NCBI GenBank assembly: GCA_009699165.1
Contig: WLOR01000050.1
Coordinates: 1-10,166, forward strand
DNA length: 10,166 nt
Origin: Actinomycetota bacterium
GTDB lineage: Bacteria; Actinomycetota; Actinomycetes; Nanopelagicales; Nanopelagicaceae
Direction: 5' to 3'
Shown here: one piece after another, positions 1-6,397 of the stretch
Layout of the letters: each line of letters starts with the position of its first letter
Numbering within the stretch: the first letter of the stretch is position 1
The notes under the pieces: generated by a model
The model's input: only the letters and a program-made list of their open reading frames with translations
Databases searched by the model: none
What the model was told of the DNA's origin: nothing
Made by a program: the position numbers and the translations under genes

Positions 1-494
1 ACTCCGACCCAATATCCTTGAAGCGGTAATGAACCTTGCCAGTTCAAACTGGGCAAATCTGCAGTCGTCAATATGCCTGCTAAATCCGTCGTTTCATCCC
101 AGGTGAAAACAGAACCCTGTTGGCGACTCTTGTCAGACAGAATTAGAGTCACGTTGGTATTTTGTGTGCAATCGGCAATCACATGGTGATTCGTAACTAG
201 GTAGCTCTTAAACCCCTGACTTTTCTGCTGAGTGGTCAGTTCGGTGTTTATCGCCCAGGCAGTACCTTGCTTATTCCCACAAAGAATAGTGACTACTGAT
301 TTTGTGATTTTTGGAGCCAGCAAAGTCACATCATCTGGTGCCGAACTCGGATTAGCTAGGGTAGAAACACTTGAGGTTCCTACCGTGGGAAGTTCTGCGG
401 TTGGGACACTAGAGACCGAATTGCCAGCCCATGAACCAGTAGACAGAAAACACAACTGGACTACGACTAATACGCTCACGAATTTGAACTTCAT
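1..494 (-). CDS. Exported HtrA/trypsin-like serine protease, 3' end cut off by the window edge
   Basis: Reading the minus strand from ATG at 494-492 gives 164 codons without a stop up to the left edge. Residues 1-23 look like a Sec signal peptide: charged MKFKF, a hydrophobic stretch, and a cleavage site after SWA. A Ser/Thr/Pro-rich linker runs to about residue 52. Then comes the start of a chymotrypsin-fold domain: SVVTILCG with GTAW (residues 66-80), the catalytic-histidine segment LVTNHHVI (His104) and DETTDLAGIL with the expected catalytic Asp137. The catalytic serine (GxSG) lies beyond the edge. Cys72 and Cys109 sit either side of the histidine, as the C42-C58 disulfide does in chymotrypsin. 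A PDZ domain cannot be judged. The likely role is an extracytoplasmic protease. A weak Shine-Dalgarno (AGGG) precedes the ATG. The gene lies outside the tRNA-remnant repeats and has no visible link to the sugar cluster. Confidence 0.8.
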   Translation of the reverse strand, partial: MKFKFVSVLVVVQLCFLSTGSWAGNSVSSVPTAELPTVGTSSVSTLANPSSAPDDVTLLAPKITKSVVTILCGNKQGTAWAINTELTTQQKSQGFKSYLVTNHHVIADCTQNTNVTLILSDKSRQQGSVFTWDETTDLAGILTTADLPSLNWQGSLPLQGYWVG

Positions 495-632
495 ACAAAC
501 ACCCTACTCAAGTCCACTGACATTGCCCATGTTTTGCCCAGGAATTAGGTTCAGATAGGCATATTTGAACCAATTAATTGCACTGTAAACTGGTTAAATA
601 AGCGTAGATGAGAGATAAGACAACCCTGCAGT

Positions 633-694
633 CCTCACTGCTAACGAGGTAAGGTTTAATCGCCTTCAGGAGTTCAAATCTCCTCGTCTCCGCA
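633..694 (+). repeat. tRNA-Ser(GCT) 3' remnant, left copy (putative attachment-site scar)
   Basis: The segment folds as the 3' two thirds of a class II tRNA. The anticodon stem CCTCA/CGAGG has one A-C mismatch at the loop end and carries loop CTGCTAA (anticodon GCT, 640-642). The variable arm AAGG/CCTT is 651-654 with 663-666. The T arm AGGAG/CTCCT has loop TTCAAAT (668-684). The acceptor 3' strand CGTCTCC is 685-691, followed by discriminator G692. The tail reads CA, so no full CCA is encoded. A long variable arm with GCT makes it serine. The matching 5' acceptor strand (GGAGACG, even allowing G-U pairs) is absent from about 590-632 and I find no D arm there, so this is not an intact gene. 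It ends only 14 bases from the stop codon of the converging minus-strand operon. It aligns without gaps to 9673-9734. Confidence 0.8.
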
Positions 695-708
695 GAATGA
701 ATTTATAC

Positions 709-1332
709 TCAAAGCAGCTTATTAAGCTCAATTAATTTGCCAGCCCCGAACAAGGCGCTTGGTTGTGACACGTCTTCTATTTCGATTGTTGTTACTGCAC
801 CATTTATTATTCTCGGAAAATTAGTTCGGTAATTATTTAAATCAATACCGGTCAGACCACAGAGCATAAGTCTTCCCAATGTTGAGTGTGCAACCAACAA
901 AACTTTATGGGCACGATCAACCGACATTAATTCGAAGAGCGCATCAAATACGCGATTGACTGCATCGACGCCTCTCTCTCCGTTAGGAAGAGCGGAGTCT
1001 GCAGGCGCCTTTATAAATGCTTTCCGCGCTTGCGGAAATTTCACTTCCATCTCATCCGAAGTGAGGCCTTCGCCCAATCCGAAATCAACTTCTCGAAATC
1101 TAGGATCAATTTTGTGGGCAACTTTCGTAGCGATAACGCTGGGTGTCGCGGTAATAATCGCGCGAGATAGATCGGAGGAAGCAATCAGTTCTATATCTGT
1201 ACCTTTAGCCCACTCGGCCAACTTAATGCCCTGCTCAACCCCTTTTGGTGTTAGCGAGACATCAGTACTTCCCGCGTAACGATTTTCAGAATGCCACTCG
1301 GTCTCTCCATGACGCACAAGATATAAAATCAT
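709..1332 (-). CDS. Histidine phosphatase superfamily protein (phosphoglycerate-mutase-like)
   Basis: This 207-residue protein is about the usual size for small branch-1 histidine phosphatases. The N-terminal LVRHGETEW carries the phosphohistidine (His8) and Arg7. Arg57 in SDLSRA is the second phosphate-pocket arginine. FREVDFGLGEG supplies the acid (Glu81). VAHSTLGR holds the second catalytic histidine (His149). It therefore probably hydrolyses or transfers a phosphate on a small metabolite in the cytoplasm. Its size fits a phosphatase at least as well as a glycolytic mutase, which is normally longer. The ATG overlaps the stop of the upstream kinase as ATGA, indicating translational coupling as the last gene of the minus-strand operon. 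In context it may dephosphorylate a sugar-phosphate intermediate or recycle a dead-end product. The substrate cannot be read from sequence. Confidence 0.85.
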   Translation of the reverse strand: MILYLVRHGETEWHSENRYAGSTDVSLTPKGVEQGIKLAEWAKGTDIELIASSDLSRAIITATPSVIATKVAHKIDPRFREVDFGLGEGLTSDEMEVKFPQARKAFIKAPADSALPNGERGVDAVNRVFDALFELMSVDRAHKVLLVAHSTLGRLMLCGLTGIDLNNYRTNFPRIINGAVTTIEIEDVSQPSALFGAGKLIELNKLL

Positions 1333-2828
1333 ACGTAAATCCTCGCCAATGCAAAGTTTTTCAATTCAGTTGTAATCCAAAGTTGATCATGAAGCATCTC
1401 AACAAATTGTGCATACTGGGTGAGCAATAGTTTTCCATTAGATAAATTCGGCTTGATTTCAAAACCCGATGAGAGCAATCGGTTTGCAACGTTTGCAAGC
1501 TTCAACCTCTCTTCAGATACTTCAAATGCCGCTGCAGCCAAGATTGCCATACCAACAGCGCCTTCTACTTCTTCGGGAACAATAACAGGGTGGCCCAGAA
1601 TGTCTGAGCGAAGTTGGTTCCAGTCTGCATTCTTGGCGCCTCCTCCTGTGAATGTATATGTACCAGAGATGTCATAACCAACATAAGCGAGGAGATCGAA
1701 AGAGAGGCGCTCGACAAATGCAACACCCTTTGCGATTGCTGCGAAAGTCTTTTGCACACCATCATTTTCAAGAGTTGGGAAATTTGCCCCATTAGCAACA
1801 AGTGTATGCGCCTTGCTGGATACAAAGGGAAATCGTTCTCCAATGCCGGGGAGGGGATAAACAATTGGTGCATCGAGCACATTTTGGAAAGTAAATTTGA
1901 GTTGATCGACTTCAACCCCCGGCAACCAATGTGCGATTGCATTTGTACCAGTACTTGATGCACCACCTGGCCACCAACCTGTAGAAAATGGTGCTCTATG
2001 AGAATAGACCGACCCGGTTTGATCACGCTTTCGAACTAAGCTGGAACCTTTGATAACTAAAGTTGTTCCCAGAACTGAGTTCCAACTACCTGATGCAAGT
2101 GCTGCAGCAGCAATCTGTGCAGCACAACCATCAGTCATGCCCGCGACGATCGAGGTCTGTGAGGTTAGTGGCGTTTCATTGGCGCCAGAAACAACTCCGA
2201 TTACTTCGCCAGCCATGGTTACGTCAGGGAGAACATCACGGGGGATCTTAAGTCCTGCTAATAAATCTGAAGACCATTGAACTTTCTCGATGTCGAAACC
2301 CGATTTAAGAGTATTGCTTGCATCGCTATTTACTTGTTTACGAGCGAGCTTCCATGCGATGTAATCACCTTGGTGAATAACTTTTCTTCCCACAACCAGA
2401 GTTCCCTGATCAAGTAGCCAAAGAATTTTTGGTAACGCCCATGACTCTTGAATCCTGTAGCCGAGGTTAGCCCAGAGCGCTGCACCGACCTCATTACATT
2501 CTGCCGCGCGATCGCCAGCTCGGGCGTCGTCATACATAATGCCCGTACTTACTGGTTTGCCTTGCGAATCTACAACTACAAGAGATCCAGAAGTTGAAGA
2601 GATGCTTATCGCCTTAACATCTTCTGGTGTCACTGTTGATATGACTTTTGCGATTACCTCTTGAGATGCGGCCCACCACTGTTCTGGATCTTGTTCGTGA
2701 ATAACACCTTCACGCGTGCTTTTTAACGGCGCTGCGGCATTTGCAATGATTATTCCAGAGTCATCAATTAGGACAGCTTTGATGCTTTGTGTACCTATAT
2801 CTAACCCTAACCAGAACGGTGTCTTCAC
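1329..2828 (-). CDS. FGGY-family carbohydrate kinase, D-ribulokinase/xylulokinase-like
   Basis: The protein has 499 residues, normal for FGGY kinases, which transfer the ATP gamma-phosphate to a sugar or polyol hydroxyl in the cytoplasm. Numbering from the chosen start, LGLDIGTQSIKAV (Asp10) is the N-terminal phosphate-binding motif. ISSTSGSLVVVD and IMYDDARA (about 76-103) form the substrate side. MTDGCAA gives the probable catalytic Asp233, followed by LGTT. TGGGAKNADW (about 394-402) is the C-terminal adenine-binding loop. The STSG plus MYDDARA pattern resembles D-ribulokinase-type members, but specificity is not settled. I chose GTG at 2828-2826 because it overlaps the upstream kinase stop by one base (TAGTG) and gives a compact MKTPFWLGLD start. 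An in-frame TTG at 2840 would add four residues. It is co-translated with the kinase before it and the phosphatase after it, and all key motifs look intact. Confidence 0.85.
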   Translation of the reverse strand: MKTPFWLGLDIGTQSIKAVLIDDSGIIIANAAAPLKSTREGVIHEQDPEQWWAASQEVIAKVISTVTPEDVKAISISSTSGSLVVVDSQGKPVSTGIMYDDARAGDRAAECNEVGAALWANLGYRIQESWALPKILWLLDQGTLVVGRKVIHQGDYIAWKLARKQVNSDASNTLKSGFDIEKVQWSSDLLAGLKIPRDVLPDVTMAGEVIGVVSGANETPLTSQTSIVAGMTDGCAAQIAAAALASGSWNSVLGTTLVIKGSSLVRKRDQTGSVYSHRAPFSTGWWPGGASSTGTNAIAHWLPGVEVDQLKFTFQNVLDAPIVYPLPGIGERFPFVSSKAHTLVANGANFPTLENDGVQKTFAAIAKGVAFVERLSFDLLAYVGYDISGTYTFTGGGAKNADWNQLRSDILGHPVIVPEEVEGAVGMAILAAAAFEVSEERLKLANVANRLLSSGFEIKPNLSNGKLLLTQYAQFVEMLHDQLWITTELKNFALARIYV

Positions 2829-4288
2829 TAGAGAGACCAACTTGGCTGAATCGATTTACGGAGGGCAACAAATGTTGCATGTTGAGCTGAGTAGAAATCA
2901 ACTAGTTCCGCTGTCGGAATAAAAGTATCTGATTGTGAGACAAGGTTCTTTGCAGCCTCCTCTAATGAAGAGAATTTCCCAATTGAAACGGTCGCGTACA
3001 TCAGTGCACCTTTTGCACCGACTTGAGTATCACTTGTCCGAGACGTAGGAACACCAACAACATCGGCAATTAATTGACACCAGAAATCACTTCGTGCTCC
3101 ACCTCCGCTTATGGCAAGTTGCCTTATTGGTGATTTCGTCATCTCTAAGCACTCACGAATAACATGCGCAAGTGCTTCGTAAACTGAACGAGCAATATCT
3201 TCTCGAGTGGTATTGCTGGTGATACCGTGCAAGCTCGCGCGTGCGCGTGAATCAAGGAATGGGGCACGCTCTCCAGCACTAGAGAAGTAAGGCAGAAGAA
3301 TTACGCCACCTGCACCAGGTCTAGAGGTCGATGCAGCGTCACCAACTTCTTCAACTGTTGAGTAGTGGAGAGATTCCATCGCCCACGTCAGCGCACTTGT
3401 GCCGGTGAGAGTAGGCAGAGCGCGTAAGTATGAGTTGCTTTGGCCGGTAAGCAAATTAAGACCTGCAGCATCTCCTGAGGTATCAAGGCTCTTTAGCAAA
3501 ATACCGGGGCAGGTTGTTGTGCCTAGAATTACAAATGCATCACCCTCATCGAGGGCACCAGAGCCAGTTGCAGTAGCGAGAATGTCATACGGTGACATCA
3601 CGACAGGTATTTGGGTTGCAATCCCTAGCTCACTCGAAGCCTGCACCGATAGCCGAGATTGAGAATCTATAAGTACGGGTGGTATTTTCCCCGCGAATTC
3701 GGTAAGGCCATAAAGCTCAATTAGTTCTTTGCTTATTGACCCATTCGCGATTTCTATCCAAGGGGCAGATGCCTCAGAGATGTGCTGGCCAATAACGCCA
3801 GTGAGTTTGAAGTAGATCCAACTTCCACAAGTCAGAACCGAAGAGGTCTTTTCTAAGACCTGAGGATCATTCTTTGAAAACCATTTAATAATCGCATTTG
3901 GAAGGCCAAGACTTGTCAGCGAACCATTTATCTTAAAAGCTTTATCAAGCAGACCATTCTTTTCCCATTCATCAATTTCAGCTGCAGCGCGACCGTCATT
4001 CCATAAAACAGCGTTGCGTACTGGGCTGCCTGTGTCATCAATCATCCACGCGCCATCACCTTGCGCAGTAACAGAGACGGCATCAATGGGAAGTTCTGTT
4101 TGCGTAAGAATTTCCTTACAAGTTTCAACAACACTCTGCCAGACCTCGTTCATATCCTGCTCTGACAATCCATCCGCCGGACTCAAAACATATGTGGCTC
4201 GAGATGCAACTAAAAGTTCATTGCCCCGCTCATCAAATAGCACTGATTTGATAAGAGTTGTACCTGCGTCAATGCATAAGATTGCCAT
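2828..4288 (-). CDS. FGGY-family carbohydrate kinase, erythritol kinase/L-xylulokinase-like
   Basis: This 486-residue FGGY kinase has all the main motifs. CIDAGTTLIKSVLFD (Asp7) is the first phosphate motif. VSVTAQGDGAWMIDD and LWNDGRAA (about 71-102) line the substrate pocket. SPYDILATATGSG contains the probable catalytic Asp235, followed by LGTTTC (255-260). ISGGGARSDFW (about 393-403) binds the nucleotide. The AQGDG signature with WNDGR is typical of the EryA/LyxK side of the family, so a tetritol, pentitol or L-ketopentose is a reasonable substrate guess. It is only about a quarter identical by eye to the neighbouring kinase, so the pair is not a recent duplication and probably acts on different substrates. 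The start ATG lies 14 bases after the dehydrogenase stop, with no clear Shine-Dalgarno. Its own stop overlaps the next kinase start (TAGTG). Confidence 0.86.
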   Translation of the reverse strand: MAILCIDAGTTLIKSVLFDERGNELLVASRATYVLSPADGLSEQDMNEVWQSVVETCKEILTQTELPIDAVSVTAQGDGAWMIDDTGSPVRNAVLWNDGRAAAEIDEWEKNGLLDKAFKINGSLTSLGLPNAIIKWFSKNDPQVLEKTSSVLTCGSWIYFKLTGVIGQHISEASAPWIEIANGSISKELIELYGLTEFAGKIPPVLIDSQSRLSVQASSELGIATQIPVVMSPYDILATATGSGALDEGDAFVILGTTTCPGILLKSLDTSGDAAGLNLLTGQSNSYLRALPTLTGTSALTWAMESLHYSTVEEVGDAASTSRPGAGGVILLPYFSSAGERAPFLDSRARASLHGITSNTTREDIARSVYEALAHVIRECLEMTKSPIRQLAISGGGARSDFWCQLIADVVGVPTSRTSDTQVGAKGALMYATVSIGKFSSLEEAAKNLVSQSDTFIPTAELVDFYSAQHATFVALRKSIQPSWSL

Positions 4289-4302
4289 AAGAAATATCGA
4301 AA

Positions 4303-5358
4303 CTACTTTTCAAGTAAGTGGGTAGAAAGAATCTCTTTGTTGGCAACAAATTGAGGTGCTTTGCCTTCAAGGAAGAGCTTGATTTCATCACCGATTATAT
4401 TTGCCGCTCTCCAAGCAGTTTGTTTCGTTGCGCCTGCAAGATGCGGGGCAAGAACTACATTTTCAATTCCTAGCAGTGGCCAATCACTTGGTGGTGGCTC
4501 GATATCATAAACATCAAGAGCTATTGCACCAATACGACCTGAACGAAGCAAATCTGGAAGGGGTTTGTAATCCATCAGTCCCCCGCGAGCCGAGTTTACA
4601 ATTACCGCACCTTCTGGAAGCAGTTTCATATTTTCTGCATTAAGAATATTTCTCGATTCAGAAGTTAAGCGCGCATGAAGACTTACTACACTCGAATTTT
4701 TCAATAGGTAATCGAGCTCAACAGATTCGACACCGTCGGCTTCCATAACTGTCTTATCCGTATAAGGATCAAAAACAATTACATTCGCGCCCATTGCGAT
4801 AAGAATTTTCGCAACAATTCTTCCGATTGCGCCATAGCCAATAAGCCCGACAGTTGTGCCGCATATTTCAATTCCAGTTTTTTCGTAGCTATAGAAATCT
4901 CCACGCCAAATACCATTATGAAGATCAGAATTTCCACGTGTGATTCTGCGCATCGCAGCCAACATCAACGCAATTGCAAATTCAGCTGCAGCTTGTGCGT
5001 TTCTCCCTGGTGCATAAGAGACGAGCACCCCTGCCTCGGTCGCTGCTTTTAAGTCAATATTGACTGGCCCGCCGCGGCATACACCAATCATCTTGAGGTC
5101 AGGGGCATTCTTAAAAACCTCTGCAGAAAAAGGGGCTAAATGAGTCGCTGCAATCTCAACACCTTGTAGTTTTTCAATTAGCTCACTGACTGCACCACTT
5201 GCTTCGAAAACCCCATCAATATCTCGAAAGGGTTCCATCGGCCACTGCGTTTTGATGTATGTGAATTCAAAAGGATGCGATGGCAAACGCTCGCGAAGAG
5301 CACCGTCAAATAATTCTGGGAGAACGAAAAAATCTCCTGCACAGAGAATTTTAGTCAT
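4303..5358 (-). CDS. D-isomer-specific 2-hydroxyacid dehydrogenase (phosphoglycerate-dehydrogenase-like)
   Basis: The protein has 351 residues in the usual D-2-hydroxyacid dehydrogenase layout: a split substrate-binding domain around a central Rossmann fold. The dinucleotide loop is GLIGYGAIGR (GxGxxG at 174-179). Asp197 at the end of the next strand (VIVFDPYTD) indicates NAD rather than NADP. The catalytic triad is present: Arg258 in NSARGG, Glu287 in DVYDIEPP and His306 in APHLAG. The substrate loop reads CRGGPVNIDL (94-103), unlike the GVGVDNID-type loop of serine-pathway phosphoglycerate dehydrogenases. It lacks the ACT/regulatory C-terminal domain. It probably interconverts a 2-hydroxy acid, perhaps a sugar acid or its phosphate, and the 2-keto acid. 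The ATG follows the repressor stop by nine bases without a clear Shine-Dalgarno, so coupling to the regulator gene is likely. Confidence 0.87.
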   Translation of the reverse strand: MTKILCAGDFFVLPELFDGALRERLPSHPFEFTYIKTQWPMEPFRDIDGVFEASGAVSELIEKLQGVEIAATHLAPFSAEVFKNAPDLKMIGVCRGGPVNIDLKAATEAGVLVSYAPGRNAQAAAEFAIALMLAAMRRITRGNSDLHNGIWRGDFYSYEKTGIEICGTTVGLIGYGAIGRIVAKILIAMGANVIVFDPYTDKTVMEADGVESVELDYLLKNSSVVSLHARLTSESRNILNAENMKLLPEGAVIVNSARGGLMDYKPLPDLLRSGRIGAIALDVYDIEPPPSDWPLLGIENVVLAPHLAGATKQTAWRAANIIGDEIKLFLEGKAPQFVANKEILSTHLLEK

Positions 5359-5367
5359 CTGTGTCGC

Positions 5368-6147
5368 TCATCGCGCTACATGTACTGTAGTTACTTCACG
5401 CAGCTGGCTAATAACTTCATCAGGTGTTTCATCAGTTAGCACCACATCAGTGAAATCCGAGGCTGGGACAAAACGGTTGAGAGAAGTTCTCCCGATTTTA
5501 GATTCATCTAAAAGCAAGAATTTACGAGTACCAGCCCGGAGCATTGCTCGCTTCATCAAAACAACATCGTGCTCTTGGTGGTATGTCATTCCATCATGCA
5601 TGGTTGATGTTGAGAGAAAAACTGCATCAACAGCGTAATTCTCGATCCCGGTCATATTCGGAATACCAATAAATGAATCATGAGTACGTGAATAAGTGCC
5701 GCCAAGAATAATAAGTCGCACATCAGGACAATCAGCGAGAACTTCAATTGCTGGACGGAAATTTGAAATAATTGTGATTGGCCCAAAGTCACTTAATAAT
5801 CGGGCGAGCGCTAATACTGTTGTTGAATCGTCAAGCATGACCGACATGCCCGGTTCAATAAATTTAATTGCTTCGCGTGCGAGTTTTTCCTTAGCTTCAC
5901 TACTTCGCCCCATACGAAAAGCTGAACTAGATTCAAAGATGCTTGTTGGAAGCGCAGAAACGCCGCCATGGAATTTACGAACCAGGCCGCGCGTAGAAAG
6001 TTCATCTAGATCACGATGGATAGTCATAATTGAACAATTGACAACCTCTGCGAGCTCAGCAGAGGAGGCAGAACCAGCTTTTAGGACATAGTCCAGGACG
6101 GTGCGCTGGCGAAGTGCGCGGGCACTTGTTGGTTCAACCACCGACAC
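5368..6147 (-). CDS. DeoR/GlpR-family transcriptional regulator of sugar metabolism
   Basis: From the chosen start the protein has 259 residues, standard for DeoR-family repressors. Residues 12-63 form the winged helix-turn-helix: RQRTVLDYV, ELAEVVNCSIMTIHRDLDEL, then GLVRKFHGGV. The recognition part reads MTIHRDL where most members have TIRRDL. The rest is the sugar-phosphate-sensing DeoRC domain, with MLDDSTT (104-110) and LGGTYSR (148-154). Such proteins usually repress neighbouring genes until a phosphorylated sugar binds. I prefer GTG at 6147-6145 because AAAGGGG lies seven bases upstream. An in-frame GTG at 6183 adds 12 residues but has no ribosome site. It is the first gene of the minus-strand operon, divergent from the transporter, and the 22-bp palindrome at 6225-6246 is its likely operator, which would make it autoregulatory. 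Confidence 0.88.
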   Translation of the reverse strand: MSVVEPTSARALRQRTVLDYVLKAGSASSAELAEVVNCSIMTIHRDLDELSTRGLVRKFHGGVSALPTSIFESSSAFRMGRSSEAKEKLAREAIKFIEPGMSVMLDDSTTVLALARLLSDFGPITIISNFRPAIEVLADCPDVRLIILGGTYSRTHDSFIGIPNMTGIENYAVDAVFLSTSTMHDGMTYHQEHDVVLMKRAMLRAGTRKFLLLDESKIGRTSLNRFVPASDFTDVVLTDETPDEVISQLREVTTVHVAR

Positions 6148-6224
6148 GAAACCACCCCTTTCTGGGTCTAAATACGCTTGCACTGAGAAGTATGCATGCT
6201 TTTCATCAAGCCTAATGATATAAC

Positions 6225-6246
6225 TTTATAACAATTTTGTTATAAA
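6225..6246. promoter_or_regulatory. 22-bp palindrome, candidate DeoR-type operator
   Basis: Arms TTTATAACAA and TTGTTATAAA are perfect ten-base inverted repeats around a two-base TT centre. The site sits in the AT-rich gap between the divergent repressor and transporter genes, which is where an operator controlling both directions belongs. TTGTTA at 6237-6242 could also serve as a -35 element for the transporter, with TAGTTT at 6261-6266 as -10 (18-base spacer), so binding would block transcription. On the other strand, AT-rich -10-like hexamers lie just beyond the site toward the repressor gene. Assignment to this repressor is inferred from position and symmetry. Confidence 0.7.
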
Positions 6247-6397
6247 TCACATTATTTCTGTAGTTTTTCACTTTTTTCTTGATATTTATATTACCTTACC
6301 GCATAAGGAGCAGGAGTCGCCAAATGAGTGGCATCTACTGCAGACGAGAAGGAAAAAGAAGTTCTCACTCTGGGAACTCACCAAACAAGGAGAAAAT
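6247..6397 (+). promoter_or_regulatory. Promoter and leader of the transporter operon
   Basis: This AT-rich stretch contains several possible promoter elements for the binding-protein gene. One is the TTGTTA/TAGTTT pair starting in the operator. Another is TTGATA at 6279-6284 with a weak CATAAG 17 bases on. None is a strong consensus, so the transcription start is uncertain. The downstream leader has a good ribosome site AAGGAG at 6387-6392, five bases before the ATG at 6398. It also holds a short ORF at 6324-6455 (43 codons) preceded by CAGGAG at 6311-6316, out of frame with and overlapping the start of the binding-protein gene. A weak hairpin AGTTC/GAACT spans 6360-6378. Confidence 0.4.

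Noticed and set aside
232..558. Plus-strand reading frame of 108 codons
   Set aside because: It lies antisense to the exported protease gene, which has a signal peptide and catalytic motifs; the plus frame shows no recognisable domain.
571..580. Palindrome CAATTAATTG upstream of the protease gene
   Set aside because: Ten AT-rich bases of symmetry are expected by chance in an AT-rich spacer, and there is no second copy or regulator next to it.
620..694. Intact functional tRNA-Ser gene
   Set aside because: No 5' acceptor strand pairing with CGTCTCC and no D arm occur upstream, so only the 3' part of the tRNA is present.
6189..6200. Imperfect palindrome AGTATGCATGCT near the repressor start
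   Set aside because: Only the ATGCAT core is symmetric beyond chance, and the longer perfect palindrome nearby is the better operator candidate.
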